A DNA stretch of 64,000 nucleotides, taken from NCBI RefSeq assembly GCF_000720455.1, contig NZ_JOAK01000001.1, forward strand, positions 496,001 through 560,000, read 5' to 3'. Positions 46,573 to 54,611 of the stretch are shown here, one piece after another; the first letter of the stretch is position 1; each line of letters begins with the position of its first letter. Position numbers and translations under genes: made by a program. This DNA is from Streptomyces virginiae (GTDB taxonomy: Bacteria; Actinomycetota; Actinomycetes; Streptomycetales; Streptomycetaceae). The notes under the pieces are model-generated. The model did not search any database, was not told where the DNA came from, and saw only the letters and a list, made by a program, of their open reading frames with translations.

Positions 46573-49500
46573 GTGACATTCGAGTTCCGTGTTCTCGGGC
46601 CGATCACGGCATGGCGTGACGGACTCGCAGTCAGACTCAACGGGCGAAAGACCAGATCGGTGCTCGCCGCGTTGCTGCTCCGCTCCGAACACGTCGTCCC
46701 GGTGGAACGACTCGTCGCGATCCTGTGGGGGGAATCGCCGCCGCCGACCGCCGTGGCCCAGATCCAGAAGTGTGTGTCCCAACTGCGCGGCGAGCTGGGC
46801 CCGGAGCTGATCATCCGGTCGGGCAACGGCTACCGCCTGCACCTCGGCGAGCACCGGTTCGACCTGCGGACCTTCGACCGGGCCGTCGCGGACGCCAGGG
46901 CCGCGCTCGCCCAGGACCGCCGGCTCGACGCCCTGGAGGCGTACTGCGCCGGGCTCGCCCAGTGGCGGGGGGAGCCACTGGCCGACGGCACGGAAGAGCT
47001 GATACGGACCGAGTCGCCGGCGCTGGAGGAGCGCCGGATCGGTGTCCTCATGGAGCGCATCGAGACGGAGCTGGCCCTGGGCCGCCACGGCGAACTCGTC
47101 AGCGAGCTCAAGGCGCTGGTCGGGGAGCAGCCGCTGCGGGAGCGGCTGCGCGGCCAGCTGATGCTGGCGCTCTACCGCTGCGGCCGGGTGGCCGACGCCC
47201 TCGCGGTCTACCAGGCCGGGCGCACCCTCATCGCCGAAGAGCTCGGCCTGGAACCGGGCGGCGAACTCCAGCGCCTCCACGAGGCGATCCTGGTCGGCGG
47301 CCCCGGCCTCGACCTGCCCCGCAAGGAGCCCGACGAGGCGCCCGAGCGGGTCTGGTCGCCCATCGCCCCGGTCGTACCGGCCCAGCTCCCGCCCTCGATA
47401 GCCGACTTCACCGGACGCGCCGACCAGGTCGGCCGCATCCGCGAGACGCTGACGACGGGGGACAAGGAGTCACTGGCCCTCGTCGCCCTCTCGGGCAAGG
47501 GCGGGGTCGGCAAGTCCACCCTCGCGGTGCAGGCCGCGCGCCGCGTGGCCGACCAATTCCCCGACGGGCAGCTGTACATACGCCTGCGCACGGCCGACAC
47601 CCGGCCGCTCGACCCCCTGGTGGCGCTCAAACGCTTCCTGCGCGCGCTCGGCGTCGGCGAGGAGGGCATCCCGGACGACCTGGAGGAGTGCAGTGAACTC
47701 TTCCGCAGCCGGACCGCCTCCTCCCGCATGCTCATCCTGCTCGACGACGCCGTCAGCGAGGCACAGGTCAGACCCCTGCTCCCCGGCTCACCCGGCTGCG
47801 TCGTCCTCATCACCAGCCGGCCACGGCTCACCGGCCTGGAATCCGCCACCCACGTCGACCTCGACGTGTTCAACGCGGAGGAGTCCGGGGCGCTGATCGA
47901 ACGGATCGCCGGACGGCACCGCGTCGTCGGCGACGAGGCGACCACGGCGGAGATCGCCCGCCTGTGCGGCTACCTTCCCCTCGCCGTACGGATCGCCGCC
48001 GCGCGGCTCGCCCAGCACTCCCAGGGCGGCATCACCCGGTTCGCCCGCCGCCTCGCCGACGAGCGGCGGCGACTGGACGTACTGGTCTCCGGCGACCTGG
48101 AGGTGCGGGCCACGCTCGCGACCGGCTACCAGGAGCTGGGCCCGCGCGAACGCGAGGCGTTCTGCCTGCTGGGCCTGATCGACGCGCCGGACTTCGCGTC
48201 CTGGTTACTGGCGCCGTTGCTGCGCATCACCATCGACGAGGCCGAGGACCTGATCGAGGAGCTCGTCAGCACCCAGCTCCTCGACGTCATCGGATGTGAC
48301 GTCGCAGGCCAGACCCGGTACCGGTACCACAACCTGGTCCGGCTGTACGCCAAGGAGCGGGCCCAGGCCGAGTACTCGCAGGCGCAGTGCCGCGAGGCGC
48401 TCGCCAGGGTGCTGGACGGGTGGCTGATCCTGTCCACCACGGCCGCGCAGCGCATCACCGGTGAGCGCTCCCAGGAGTGGCCGGCCGGGGCCCGCGGCGC
48501 TTCGCAGCGCTACGACGGCTTCGACCGCTCCGACGTCGACTACATCGTCGAGGACCCCTACCTCTGGTTCGAGGCCGAGCGTCCCGCGCTGGCGTCCGCG
48601 GTCGCGATGGCCTGCTCGAACGGCTTCGGCCGGATCGCGTGGGAACTGGCCGACAGCACGACCGACTTCCTGGAGCTGCGCCACCTCTACGACGACTGGG
48701 AGGCCAGCCACCGCCTCGCCCTGGCGGCGGCCGAAGCAGACGGCGACACCCTGGGTGTCGGCGTCATGTCGTTGCGCCTGGCCAACCTGCGGTGCATCCG
48801 CAGGGACCCCGAGGCCGGCCTGGAACTCGTCGACCGGGCGGGCGCCGTCTTCGAGGACCTGGGCGTCGGCGCCCTGCGCAGCGAGTGCCTGGTGATCCGC
48901 GCCGGCGCGCTGCGCGCGCTGGGCCGGCTCGGGCCCGCCCTCACCGAGGTGACGCGGGCCACCGAGCTGGCCCAGGACTCCTCCAGCCGCTTCGCGCAGG
49001 CGCTCGCCGCCCGCGAACTGGGCACGATCCGTTACGAGCAGGGGCGCTGGGAGCTGTCCTCGGCCGCCTTCCAGGAAGCGGTCCGGCTCGGCCGCCTGGC
49101 CGGCAACCGGCGTGAGGAAGCCCTGGCGTTGCGCCACTGGGCCGTCGTGCTGCGCCACCGCGGGGAACTGCAGGAGGCGAGGGAGAAGGCGGAGACCGCC
49201 CTCGCCGCCTTCCACGAGCTGGGGGACCGGCCCTACGAGGCGTTCAGCGGTCTCACTCTCGGCCTGAGCCTGCTGGAGCTGCGCGATCCGTCCGCCCGGC
49301 GGTTCATCGAGGAGGGCCACGCCGTCCTGCGGGACATGAACCTGGAGTTCGGGATGGGCGAACTCTTCTACGTGCTGGCCTCCCTGGAGCTCGCCGACGG
49401 CCACATCGACCGGGCCGTCGACCGGCTGGCCCAGTCCATCCGGCTGCTGGGCGCGGAGCCCGTCCACCACGTACTGCTCTCCGCCGTGGAGCTGCTCTGC

Positions 49501-49695
49501 CGGGCGCTGGACGCCGAGGACCGGGCGGCGGGCCAGGTGCTGCGCCTGGAACTCGCCGAACTGGCCGCCTGTATCGGCACCCCCGCACCGGCCCACCGGC
49601 TCGATTCGATCCTCGCCCTGGTTGCACGCAGAGTGACCGGAAGGAATCCGGTAGTGACTCTGTCTAGAGTTCCGGTTCTGCAACCGCTCCACTGA
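46573..49695 (+). CDS. AfsR/SARP-family regulator (HTH-BTAD-NB-ARC-TPR)
   Basis: The 1,040-residue protein has an OmpR-type DNA-binding domain (residues 1-95), a bacterial transcriptional activator domain (about 98-245), an NB-ARC/STAND ATPase with SGKGGVGKSTLA near residue 307 and LILLDDAVSEAQ, and C-terminal TPR-like repeats to the end. This is the AfsR layout. GTG 46573 has GGAGGGAG upstream. It diverges from the hydroxylase operon and precedes the radical SAM genes on the same strand, so it is well placed to activate both arms of the cluster. SARPs usually bind direct repeats near -35; these were not resolved in the about 170-bp gap. Confidence 0.94.
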   Translation: MTFEFRVLGPITAWRDGLAVRLNGRKTRSVLAALLLRSEHVVPVERLVAILWGESPPPTAVAQIQKCVSQLRGELGPELIIRSGNGYRLHLGEHRFDLRTFDRAVADARAALAQDRRLDALEAYCAGLAQWRGEPLADGTEELIRTESPALEERRIGVLMERIETELALGRHGELVSELKALVGEQPLRERLRGQLMLALYRCGRVADALAVYQAGRTLIAEELGLEPGGELQRLHEAILVGGPGLDLPRKEPDEAPERVWSPIAPVVPAQLPPSIADFTGRADQVGRIRETLTTGDKESLALVALSGKGGVGKSTLAVQAARRVADQFPDGQLYIRLRTADTRPLDPLVALKRFLRALGVGEEGIPDDLEECSELFRSRTASSRMLILLDDAVSEAQVRPLLPGSPGCVVLITSRPRLTGLESATHVDLDVFNAEESGALIERIAGRHRVVGDEATTAEIARLCGYLPLAVRIAAARLAQHSQGGITRFARRLADERRRLDVLVSGDLEVRATLATGYQELGPREREAFCLLGLIDAPDFASWLLAPLLRITIDEAEDLIEELVSTQLLDVIGCDVAGQTRYRYHNLVRLYAKERAQAEYSQAQCREALARVLDGWLILSTTAAQRITGERSQEWPAGARGASQRYDGFDRSDVDYIVEDPYLWFEAERPALASAVAMACSNGFGRIAWELADSTTDFLELRHLYDDWEASHRLALAAAEADGDTLGVGVMSLRLANLRCIRRDPEAGLELVDRAGAVFEDLGVGALRSECLVIRAGALRALGRLGPALTEVTRATELAQDSSSRFAQALAARELGTIRYEQGRWELSSAAFQEAVRLGRLAGNRREEALALRHWAVVLRHRGELQEAREKAETALAAFHELGDRPYEAFSGLTLGLSLLELRDPSARRFIEEGHAVLRDMNLEFGMGELFYVLASLELADGHIDRAVDRLAQSIRLLGAEPVHHVLLSAVELLCRALDAEDRAAGQVLRLELAELAACIGTPAPAHRLDSILALVARRVTGRNPVVTLSRVPVLQPLH

Positions 49696-49720
49696 CCACG
49701 GAAACGGACGGCGATCCATC

Positions 49721-49828
49721 GTGAAGAAGACCACCATCGTCAGCGACCCACGCGCGATGGCTGCGGGCAAGAGATCCGGCACGGACGTCATCGGCGTGCG
49801 CAGGACCCTTGCGGTGGAAGGACTCTGA
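49721..49828 (+). CDS. 35-codon ORF before radical SAM gene (candidate RiPP precursor)
   Basis: The ORF starts at GTG 49721, 25 bp after the SARP stop, and ends 25 bp before the radical SAM start. It encodes MKKTTIVSDPRAMAAGKR followed by SGTDVIGVRRTLAVEGL. The N-terminal Lys-rich leader and the position right before a RiPP-type radical SAM enzyme suggest a precursor or substrate peptide. There are no Cys residues; Val, Ile, Arg and Thr would be the methylation or crosslink candidates. A strong Shine-Dalgarno is not visible (GGACGG). It may be only a leader ORF for coupling. Confidence 0.45.
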   Translation: MKKTTIVSDPRAMAAGKRSGTDVIGVRRTLAVEGL

Positions 49829-49853
49829 GAAAGGCCGGAGGGCTGCTCCGCAC

Positions 49854-51767
49854 ATGCGTGTGACTCTGGTGAACATGCCGTGGGCTTCCTTGGACACGCC
49901 GTCCCTCGCGCTGGGGATCCTGCATTCCATCGGCCGCTCCCACCGGGCGGACGTGGAGACGGTGAACGCCAACCTGGACTTCTACGACTGGGCGGCGGAA
50001 GCGATCGGACTGAGTGTCGAGGACTACGAGTTCTTCGCCAGCCACGCGTACTTCGAAGGCTACGGGGACTGGGTGTTCTCCAGCGCCCTCCACGGTGTTC
50101 CGGCGTGGCGGGTGCGCGAATTCGAGGAGCGGATGGCGCACGGGCTCAGCCCGCACCTGCGGGCCGTGACCCTGGCCCTCCACGAGGCGTCCGCGCGGTT
50201 CGTCGACGAACTGGCCGCGCGGATCGCCGACACCCGGCCGGACGTGGTCGGCTTCACCACCACGTTCCAGCAGAACACGGCCGCCCTGGCCACCGCCGCG
50301 GCCGTCAAGAGGCTCTCGCCCGACACCGCCACGGTGCTCGGCGGCGCCAACTGCGACGGCCCGCAGGGCGCGGCCCTGCACCGCAACTTCCCCGCCGTCG
50401 ACTACGTGGTCCGCGGCGAGGGCGAGCGGGCCTTCCCCGCGCTGCTCGGCGTGGTCCGCGGCGAGGTGGAGCCGGCGACGGTCCCCGGGCTGTGCTGGCG
50501 CCCGGCCGACGGTGCGCACCGGGCGAACGCGATGACCCGGCTGCCGCTCCCGCCGGGCGAGCTGAAGCAGCCGGACTACCGGCCGTACTTCACCCGGGTG
50601 CAGACGTCGGCGGCCCGCTCCAGGATCGAGCCGAAGCTGGTGCTGGAAGGCTCGCGCGGATGCTGGTGGGGCGAGAAGCACCACTGCACCTTCTGCGGAC
50701 TCAACGGCTCGTCGATGGCCTTCCGCAGCAAGGCCCCCGAGACGTTCCTGAGCGAGATCCTGGAACAGACCCGCCGCCACCAGGTGCTCGACGTCCTCGT
50801 CGTGGACAACATCCTCGACATGGGCTACCTGCGCAGCGTGATGCCCGCTCTGATCGAGCGGGGCCACGACCTGCGGTTCCACTACGAGATCAAGTCCAAC
50901 CTCCGCTACCGCCATCTGCAGACGCTCGCCGACGCCGGCCTCGTCCAGGTGCAGCCCGGTATCGAGAGCCTGAGCAGCCGGGTCCTGCGCCTGATGGACA
51001 AGGGCGTCACCGGCTGCCAGAACGTGCGCCACCTGCGCGACGCCCAGTCCGCCGGGCTCTTCGCCACGTGGAACTACCTCTACGGCTTCCCCGGCGAGCG
51101 GGAGCGCGACTACACGGACGTGATCCGGCAGTTGCCCGCCCTCGCCCACCTCACCCCGCCGGACGGCGTCACCCGCATCGAGATCGAGAGGTTCAGCCCC
51201 TACTTCGACCGGCCGGAGCTGGGCTTCGCCCCGCTGCGCCCGGCAGCCCACTACGCGATCGTGTACGACCTGCCGGAAGCGGAGCTGTACGACCTGGCCT
51301 ACCTCTTCGACGCCCCGCACGCCGGCATCGACGAGACCGCCGCCAAGCAGCTCGCCGCCGCCGTCGAGCGGTGGCGCGACCTGCACCTCCACAGCAGCCT
51401 CACCCGCTGCGACATCGGATCGAGAATCGTGCTGACGAACCGGCGGGAAGACTTCGACTGGACGACGCGGAGCATCACGGACCCGGTCGAGGTGGCCGCG
51501 TTCCGCCTCCTGGAGGACCCGCGGAGCCCGCAGTCGCTGACCCACCGGCTCAGCGCCCGGTTCAACGCCAGCGTCTCCGCGGCCCGGGTCGCCGAACTGC
51601 TCGCCGAGTGGGGCGAGGCCGGGCTCCTCTACGAGGACGCCGACCGGTACGTCCACGTCGTGCCCCTGGGCACCAACGCGGAGCTGACCCGCCTCGGCGG
51701 CTGCGCCCCCGACCTGACCCGGGACTTCGCACGGGCCCCCGTCCCCGCGTACGAGGACGCCTCGTGA
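49854..51767 (+). CDS. B12-binding radical SAM enzyme, RiPP-maturation type
   Basis: The 637-residue protein has an N-terminal cobalamin-binding region (about residues 60-200: DVVGFTTTFQQNTAALATAAAVK, VLGGANCDG) and a radical SAM core with an unusual cluster motif C-x7-C-x2-C (Cys270, Cys278, Cys281 in GCWWGEKHHCTFCGLNG). This motif is the signature I recall for the bacteriocin maturation family rSAM_ocin_1, which includes RiPP C-methyltransferases. GGAGG lies 12 bases before ATG 49854. A C-terminal HTH-like region follows (SLTHRLSARFNASVSAARVAELLAEW). The GTGA overlap with the next gene shows tight coupling. The substrate may be the 35-residue peptide or an NRPS-bound intermediate. Confidence 0.9.
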   Translation: MRVTLVNMPWASLDTPSLALGILHSIGRSHRADVETVNANLDFYDWAAEAIGLSVEDYEFFASHAYFEGYGDWVFSSALHGVPAWRVREFEERMAHGLSPHLRAVTLALHEASARFVDELAARIADTRPDVVGFTTTFQQNTAALATAAAVKRLSPDTATVLGGANCDGPQGAALHRNFPAVDYVVRGEGERAFPALLGVVRGEVEPATVPGLCWRPADGAHRANAMTRLPLPPGELKQPDYRPYFTRVQTSAARSRIEPKLVLEGSRGCWWGEKHHCTFCGLNGSSMAFRSKAPETFLSEILEQTRRHQVLDVLVVDNILDMGYLRSVMPALIERGHDLRFHYEIKSNLRYRHLQTLADAGLVQVQPGIESLSSRVLRLMDKGVTGCQNVRHLRDAQSAGLFATWNYLYGFPGERERDYTDVIRQLPALAHLTPPDGVTRIEIERFSPYFDRPELGFAPLRPAAHYAIVYDLPEAELYDLAYLFDAPHAGIDETAAKQLAAAVERWRDLHLHSSLTRCDIGSRIVLTNRREDFDWTTRSITDPVEVAAFRLLEDPRSPQSLTHRLSARFNASVSAARVAELLAEWGEAGLLYEDADRYVHVVPLGTNAELTRLGGCAPDLTRDFARAPVPAYEDAS

Positions 51768-52435
51768 CCGCCGCCCGCAAGCCGGTGATCGACCTCTGGC
51801 GGGACTACCGGGACCACGCGCGGACGCTTCCGGGCATGCACCTGGGCAGCGTCGCCGTCGCCGACGCCTGCGTGGACGCGGCGGACACCGCTCGTGAGCT
51901 GTACCGCACGGGCGTGCGCAGGGCCGAGTTCAGCACCCTGGTGGACCTGTCCGCCGCGGCCGAGCCGCTCTGCGCCGTACGGGTCCTGGACCTGGTCCGG
52001 GAGCTGACCGCCTGGGGCGTCGTCGTCGACTGGCGCGTGCGACTGCCCGACGCGGGGTCGTGCCGGTCCGGCCCGTCGGCGTTCACGCTCAGCCATCTCT
52101 ACCCGCCGTCCGGGATCGTGGGACCGGCCGACGCGGCGGACCTGCGCTCGGCCTGGGCCGAGGGCTTCTTCCTCGGCAAGTGCCTCGTCCGCAACGGCCC
52201 CGGCTTCCTGGAGATCCGCGACCACCGGTCCGGTGTGCTGAACCGGATCGTGATCGACGAACCGGACTACCTCGCCGGGGTGGAGGCGGTCCGCGCGGCC
52301 CCGACGGCCGACGGCCTCGACCCGTCGGTCCGGGCCGATCTCGAGGCGGAGTCCCTGCTGGTCGGCGTCGGCGACCTCTGGTGGTGGGCGCCGCACCGCC
52401 CGCACCGCTGGCCGCAGCCGCCCTTCCGGGTCTGA
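51764..52435 (+). CDS. DUF5825-like partner of the radical SAM enzyme
   Basis: The 223-residue protein starts at GTG 51764, overlapping the radical SAM stop. It has no membrane segment. It is rich in Asp, Arg and Trp (VIDLWRDYRDHARTLPG; VGDLWWWAPHRPHRW at the end). I recall DUF5825 proteins next to RiPP-type radical SAM methyltransferases in Streptomyces. The function is unknown; peptide recognition or a chaperone role is possible. It is the last plus-strand gene of the cluster. Confidence 0.6.
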   Translation: MTAARKPVIDLWRDYRDHARTLPGMHLGSVAVADACVDAADTARELYRTGVRRAEFSTLVDLSAAAEPLCAVRVLDLVRELTAWGVVVDWRVRLPDAGSCRSGPSAFTLSHLYPPSGIVGPADAADLRSAWAEGFFLGKCLVRNGPGFLEIRDHRSGVLNRIVIDEPDYLAGVEAVRAAPTADGLDPSVRADLEAESLLVGVGDLWWWAPHRPHRWPQPPFRV

Positions 52436-52466
52436 CCGGGCCGGCGCGGGTCCCCCGCCCAGGGGA

Positions 52467-52690
52467 TCAGAACACGGGCAGGGCGGCGAGCGTCGTGCCG
52501 TCGAGGAGGAACACGCGGTTAGCGGCGGCTGCAAGGCCGCGTGACGCGGCGTCGGCGCCGAGGTCGGCGTCGACGCCGACGGTCCAGCGGTTCCTTCCGT
52601 CGGACCGCCGACGCTGCGCACGCGCCGCCGGTCCCCCGGTACCACGTAGACGGCCTCCTCGTCCGCGGCGAGGGCAGGTCCGCGCGCAGG
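52467..52690 (-). pseudogene. Remnant of a PQQ/WD40-type beta-propeller protein
   Basis: The last about 38 residues (GVDADLGADAASRGLAAAAN, then RVFLLDGTTLAALPVF) read like the C-terminal blade of a PQQ-like or WD40 propeller protein. Upstream, fragments such as EEAVYVVPGDRR continue in another frame, so the gene is frameshifted and truncated. No ribosome site is present. The whole 321-bp gap between DUF5825 and the immunity gene otherwise holds nothing. Confidence 0.5.
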
Positions 52691-52756
52691 TCACGACGCT
52701 CAGGGGCTTCCGCCCTTCAGGAGGCGCACGGATACAGGGTCGCGGTCATGGGTGTC

Positions 52757-53617
52757 TTACGTGGGGAACTCTCCGAGCCAGCCGTGTTCGACGAGGTACT
52801 TCGGGATGAAGGGCGATTCGACGCCGATCGGCAGTTTCCCGTCGTAAGCCAGGCATGCCATGGCGAGCGGCCCCAACGCGAGCGCGCCGTCGATGTCCTC
52901 CGTGCGTTCCTCGGACAGCGTCCAGTAACCCTTGTGGAGGTTCAGCGCCTCCGCCAGGGCCGGGCCGAAGCCGTCCACGTTCCGGCGTACGAAGGTGTAG
53001 AAGAGGTTGATCGGCGGATACAGCAGGCCCTGGAGCAGATCCTGCGGAAGGCTCCTCGCGACCTCAGGGTTCGACATCTCGATGGCGGAGATGAGCTTGT
53101 CCGCCACCGTCGGCCGCCGGAGCCAGTAGGACTGTTGGACGTCCACCCAGTGGTAGTAGAACTCCTCGTAGGAGTCGTCAGCGGAGCGCAGTCGCTCCAG
53201 CGGAATCTCGCACAACCCGGTCATCCGGCGCTGTTCACGGCAGATGACGGCCAGCCAGAAGGCAAGAAGCCAGTTGCCCGCATCGGCGAACGGCTGAGGG
53301 CCGATGGCCTTGAGGGTGCGTGCCCTACCACTGATGAAACATTCCACGGTCCCCTCGCTTGCGCCGGTCACGGCGAACAACGCCGAGCCGAGCTGCATCG
53401 CGGTGACCGTGGCCTGCCACGTCTCGAGCGTGTCGGCTTCCGGGTCGGCCACGCAATGGGCCTGAAGGGCAAGGACGGCGGTGCTGAACGCGAAGTCGAT
53501 GGCGTCCGCCGACTCTTCGAGGTTGTCGACGCGGCGCGCCACGGAAGCGCTCAGCCGCCCGGCGAATCCAGCTGCATCGGGCCCGGCTGCCAGGTGGGTG
53601 GCAACGGTCACAGTCAC
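52757..53617 (-). CDS. Imm49-type immunity protein, distal copy
   Basis: The 286-residue helical protein starts at GTG 53617 with AGGA upstream. It is clearly paralogous to the product of 53738-54601: both have ETW near residue 75, a WLLAF/WLDAF block, YPPI followed by a basic LYxxxR segment, HKxYWT and GP/APLAxACLA before a C-terminal F/Y motif. Family knowledge: Imm49 proteins neutralise nuclease-type polymorphic toxins. It is last in the T7SS operon. The second copy may protect against a variant toxin from another strain. Confidence 0.8.
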   Translation of the reverse strand: MTVTVATHLAAGPDAAGFAGRLSASVARRVDNLEESADAIDFAFSTAVLALQAHCVADPEADTLETWQATVTAMQLGSALFAVTGASEGTVECFISGRARTLKAIGPQPFADAGNWLLAFWLAVICREQRRMTGLCEIPLERLRSADDSYEEFYYHWVDVQQSYWLRRPTVADKLISAIEMSNPEVARSLPQDLLQGLLYPPINLFYTFVRRNVDGFGPALAEALNLHKGYWTLSEERTEDIDGALALGPLAMACLAYDGKLPIGVESPFIPKYLVEHGWLGEFPT

Positions 53618-53649
53618 GGAAGAGTCCTTTGCTGATGCCGACGACCTCG

Positions 53650-53737
53650 TGGGCGGGCCCGGTACCCGGGGAGCGACGGCGCCGAAGACGGACGAGTGCA
53701 CCTGTACGGCCAGCAGCCAGGACTGCCAGGCGTTGGG
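53650..53737 (-). pseudogene. Fragment of a third Imm49 gene
   Basis: On the minus strand this stretch reads AWQSWLLAVQVHSSVFGAVA, closely matching TWESWLLAMQVHSAVFAATT in the intact neighbour at about 54343-54415. The fragment is only about 29 codons long, has no start and runs into noncoding sequence. It shows duplication and decay in the immunity array. Confidence 0.75.
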
Positions 53738-54601
53738 CTACGCGTCGAACTCGCCGCGCCAGCCGAAGTCGAGCAGGGCCTCGGGGAGGTAGTCGGTCTC
53801 GACCTCGACCGGGATGCCGTTCGCCTTGGCGAGGCAGGCGATCGCCAGCGGTGCGAGGGCCACGACGCCCAGGATGTTGTGGGCACGGTCCTCGTCGGCG
53901 GTCCAGTACTCCTTGTGCCAGCGGACGGCGTCGGCCAGCGCCTCGTTGAAGCCGGCGACGTCGTTGCGCAGGTAGCGGTAGAGCATCATGATCGGCGGGT
54001 AGCGGAGCTTGCTCATCTCCTCCGCATCGACGACGCGGGCCTGCTCGGGAGCGCTGAGGTCCACAGCGCGCACCAGGTGGGTGCGCAGGTCGTCACGGCG
54101 AAGCCAGAAGCTCTGGAGGGTCTCCACCCATGCGTAGGTGTACTCGTCCAGGGCTCCGCCGAAGTCGCGGAGCAGCGAGACCGGGATCCGGGCCAGCATG
54201 TCGAGGCGGGCCGCTTCACGGCAGATGACCCCGAGGTAGAAGGCGTCGAGCCAGGTGTCCGCGTTGAGGTAGGTCTGCGGTCCCGTGGTGGCGAGGTGGC
54301 GCTCTTCCTGGCGGATCTTGCAGGTGACCGTCTCCTGGTCGGGAGCGGTGGTGGCGGCGAAGACGGCCGAGTGCACCTGCATGGCCAGCAGCCAGGACTC
54401 CCACGTCTCCAGCATGACGGACCGGGGGTCCCCCACATTGCGGACGAGGGCTACGTTCAGCGACTCCATGACGGCGTCGGCCCTGGAGGTGTGCGAGGTC
54501 TCGATCCTCTCCAGGGAGTCGGACAGGGACTCCTCCATGACGGGAACAACGGCCGCCATCTTGTCCGTCTGATAGTCCTGGCGAGGCACGATCACGGGCA
54601 C
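53738..54601 (-). CDS. Imm49-type immunity protein, toxin-adjacent copy
   Basis: The 287-residue, mostly helical protein begins at GTG 54601 with AAAGGAG just upstream, only 10 bp after the toxin stop. That spacing marks it as cognate immunity. It shares the YPPI, HKEYWT and ACLAKANGIPVEVET blocks with the distal copy. It should bind and block the C-terminal nuclease of the toxin in the producer cytoplasm. Confidence 0.85.
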   Translation of the reverse strand: MPVIVPRQDYQTDKMAAVVPVMEESLSDSLERIETSHTSRADAVMESLNVALVRNVGDPRSVMLETWESWLLAMQVHSAVFAATTAPDQETVTCKIRQEERHLATTGPQTYLNADTWLDAFYLGVICREAARLDMLARIPVSLLRDFGGALDEYTYAWVETLQSFWLRRDDLRTHLVRAVDLSAPEQARVVDAEEMSKLRYPPIMMLYRYLRNDVAGFNEALADAVRWHKEYWTADEDRAHNILGVVALAPLAIACLAKANGIPVEVETDYLPEALLDFGWRGEFDA

Positions 54602-54611
54602 TGCTCCTTTG

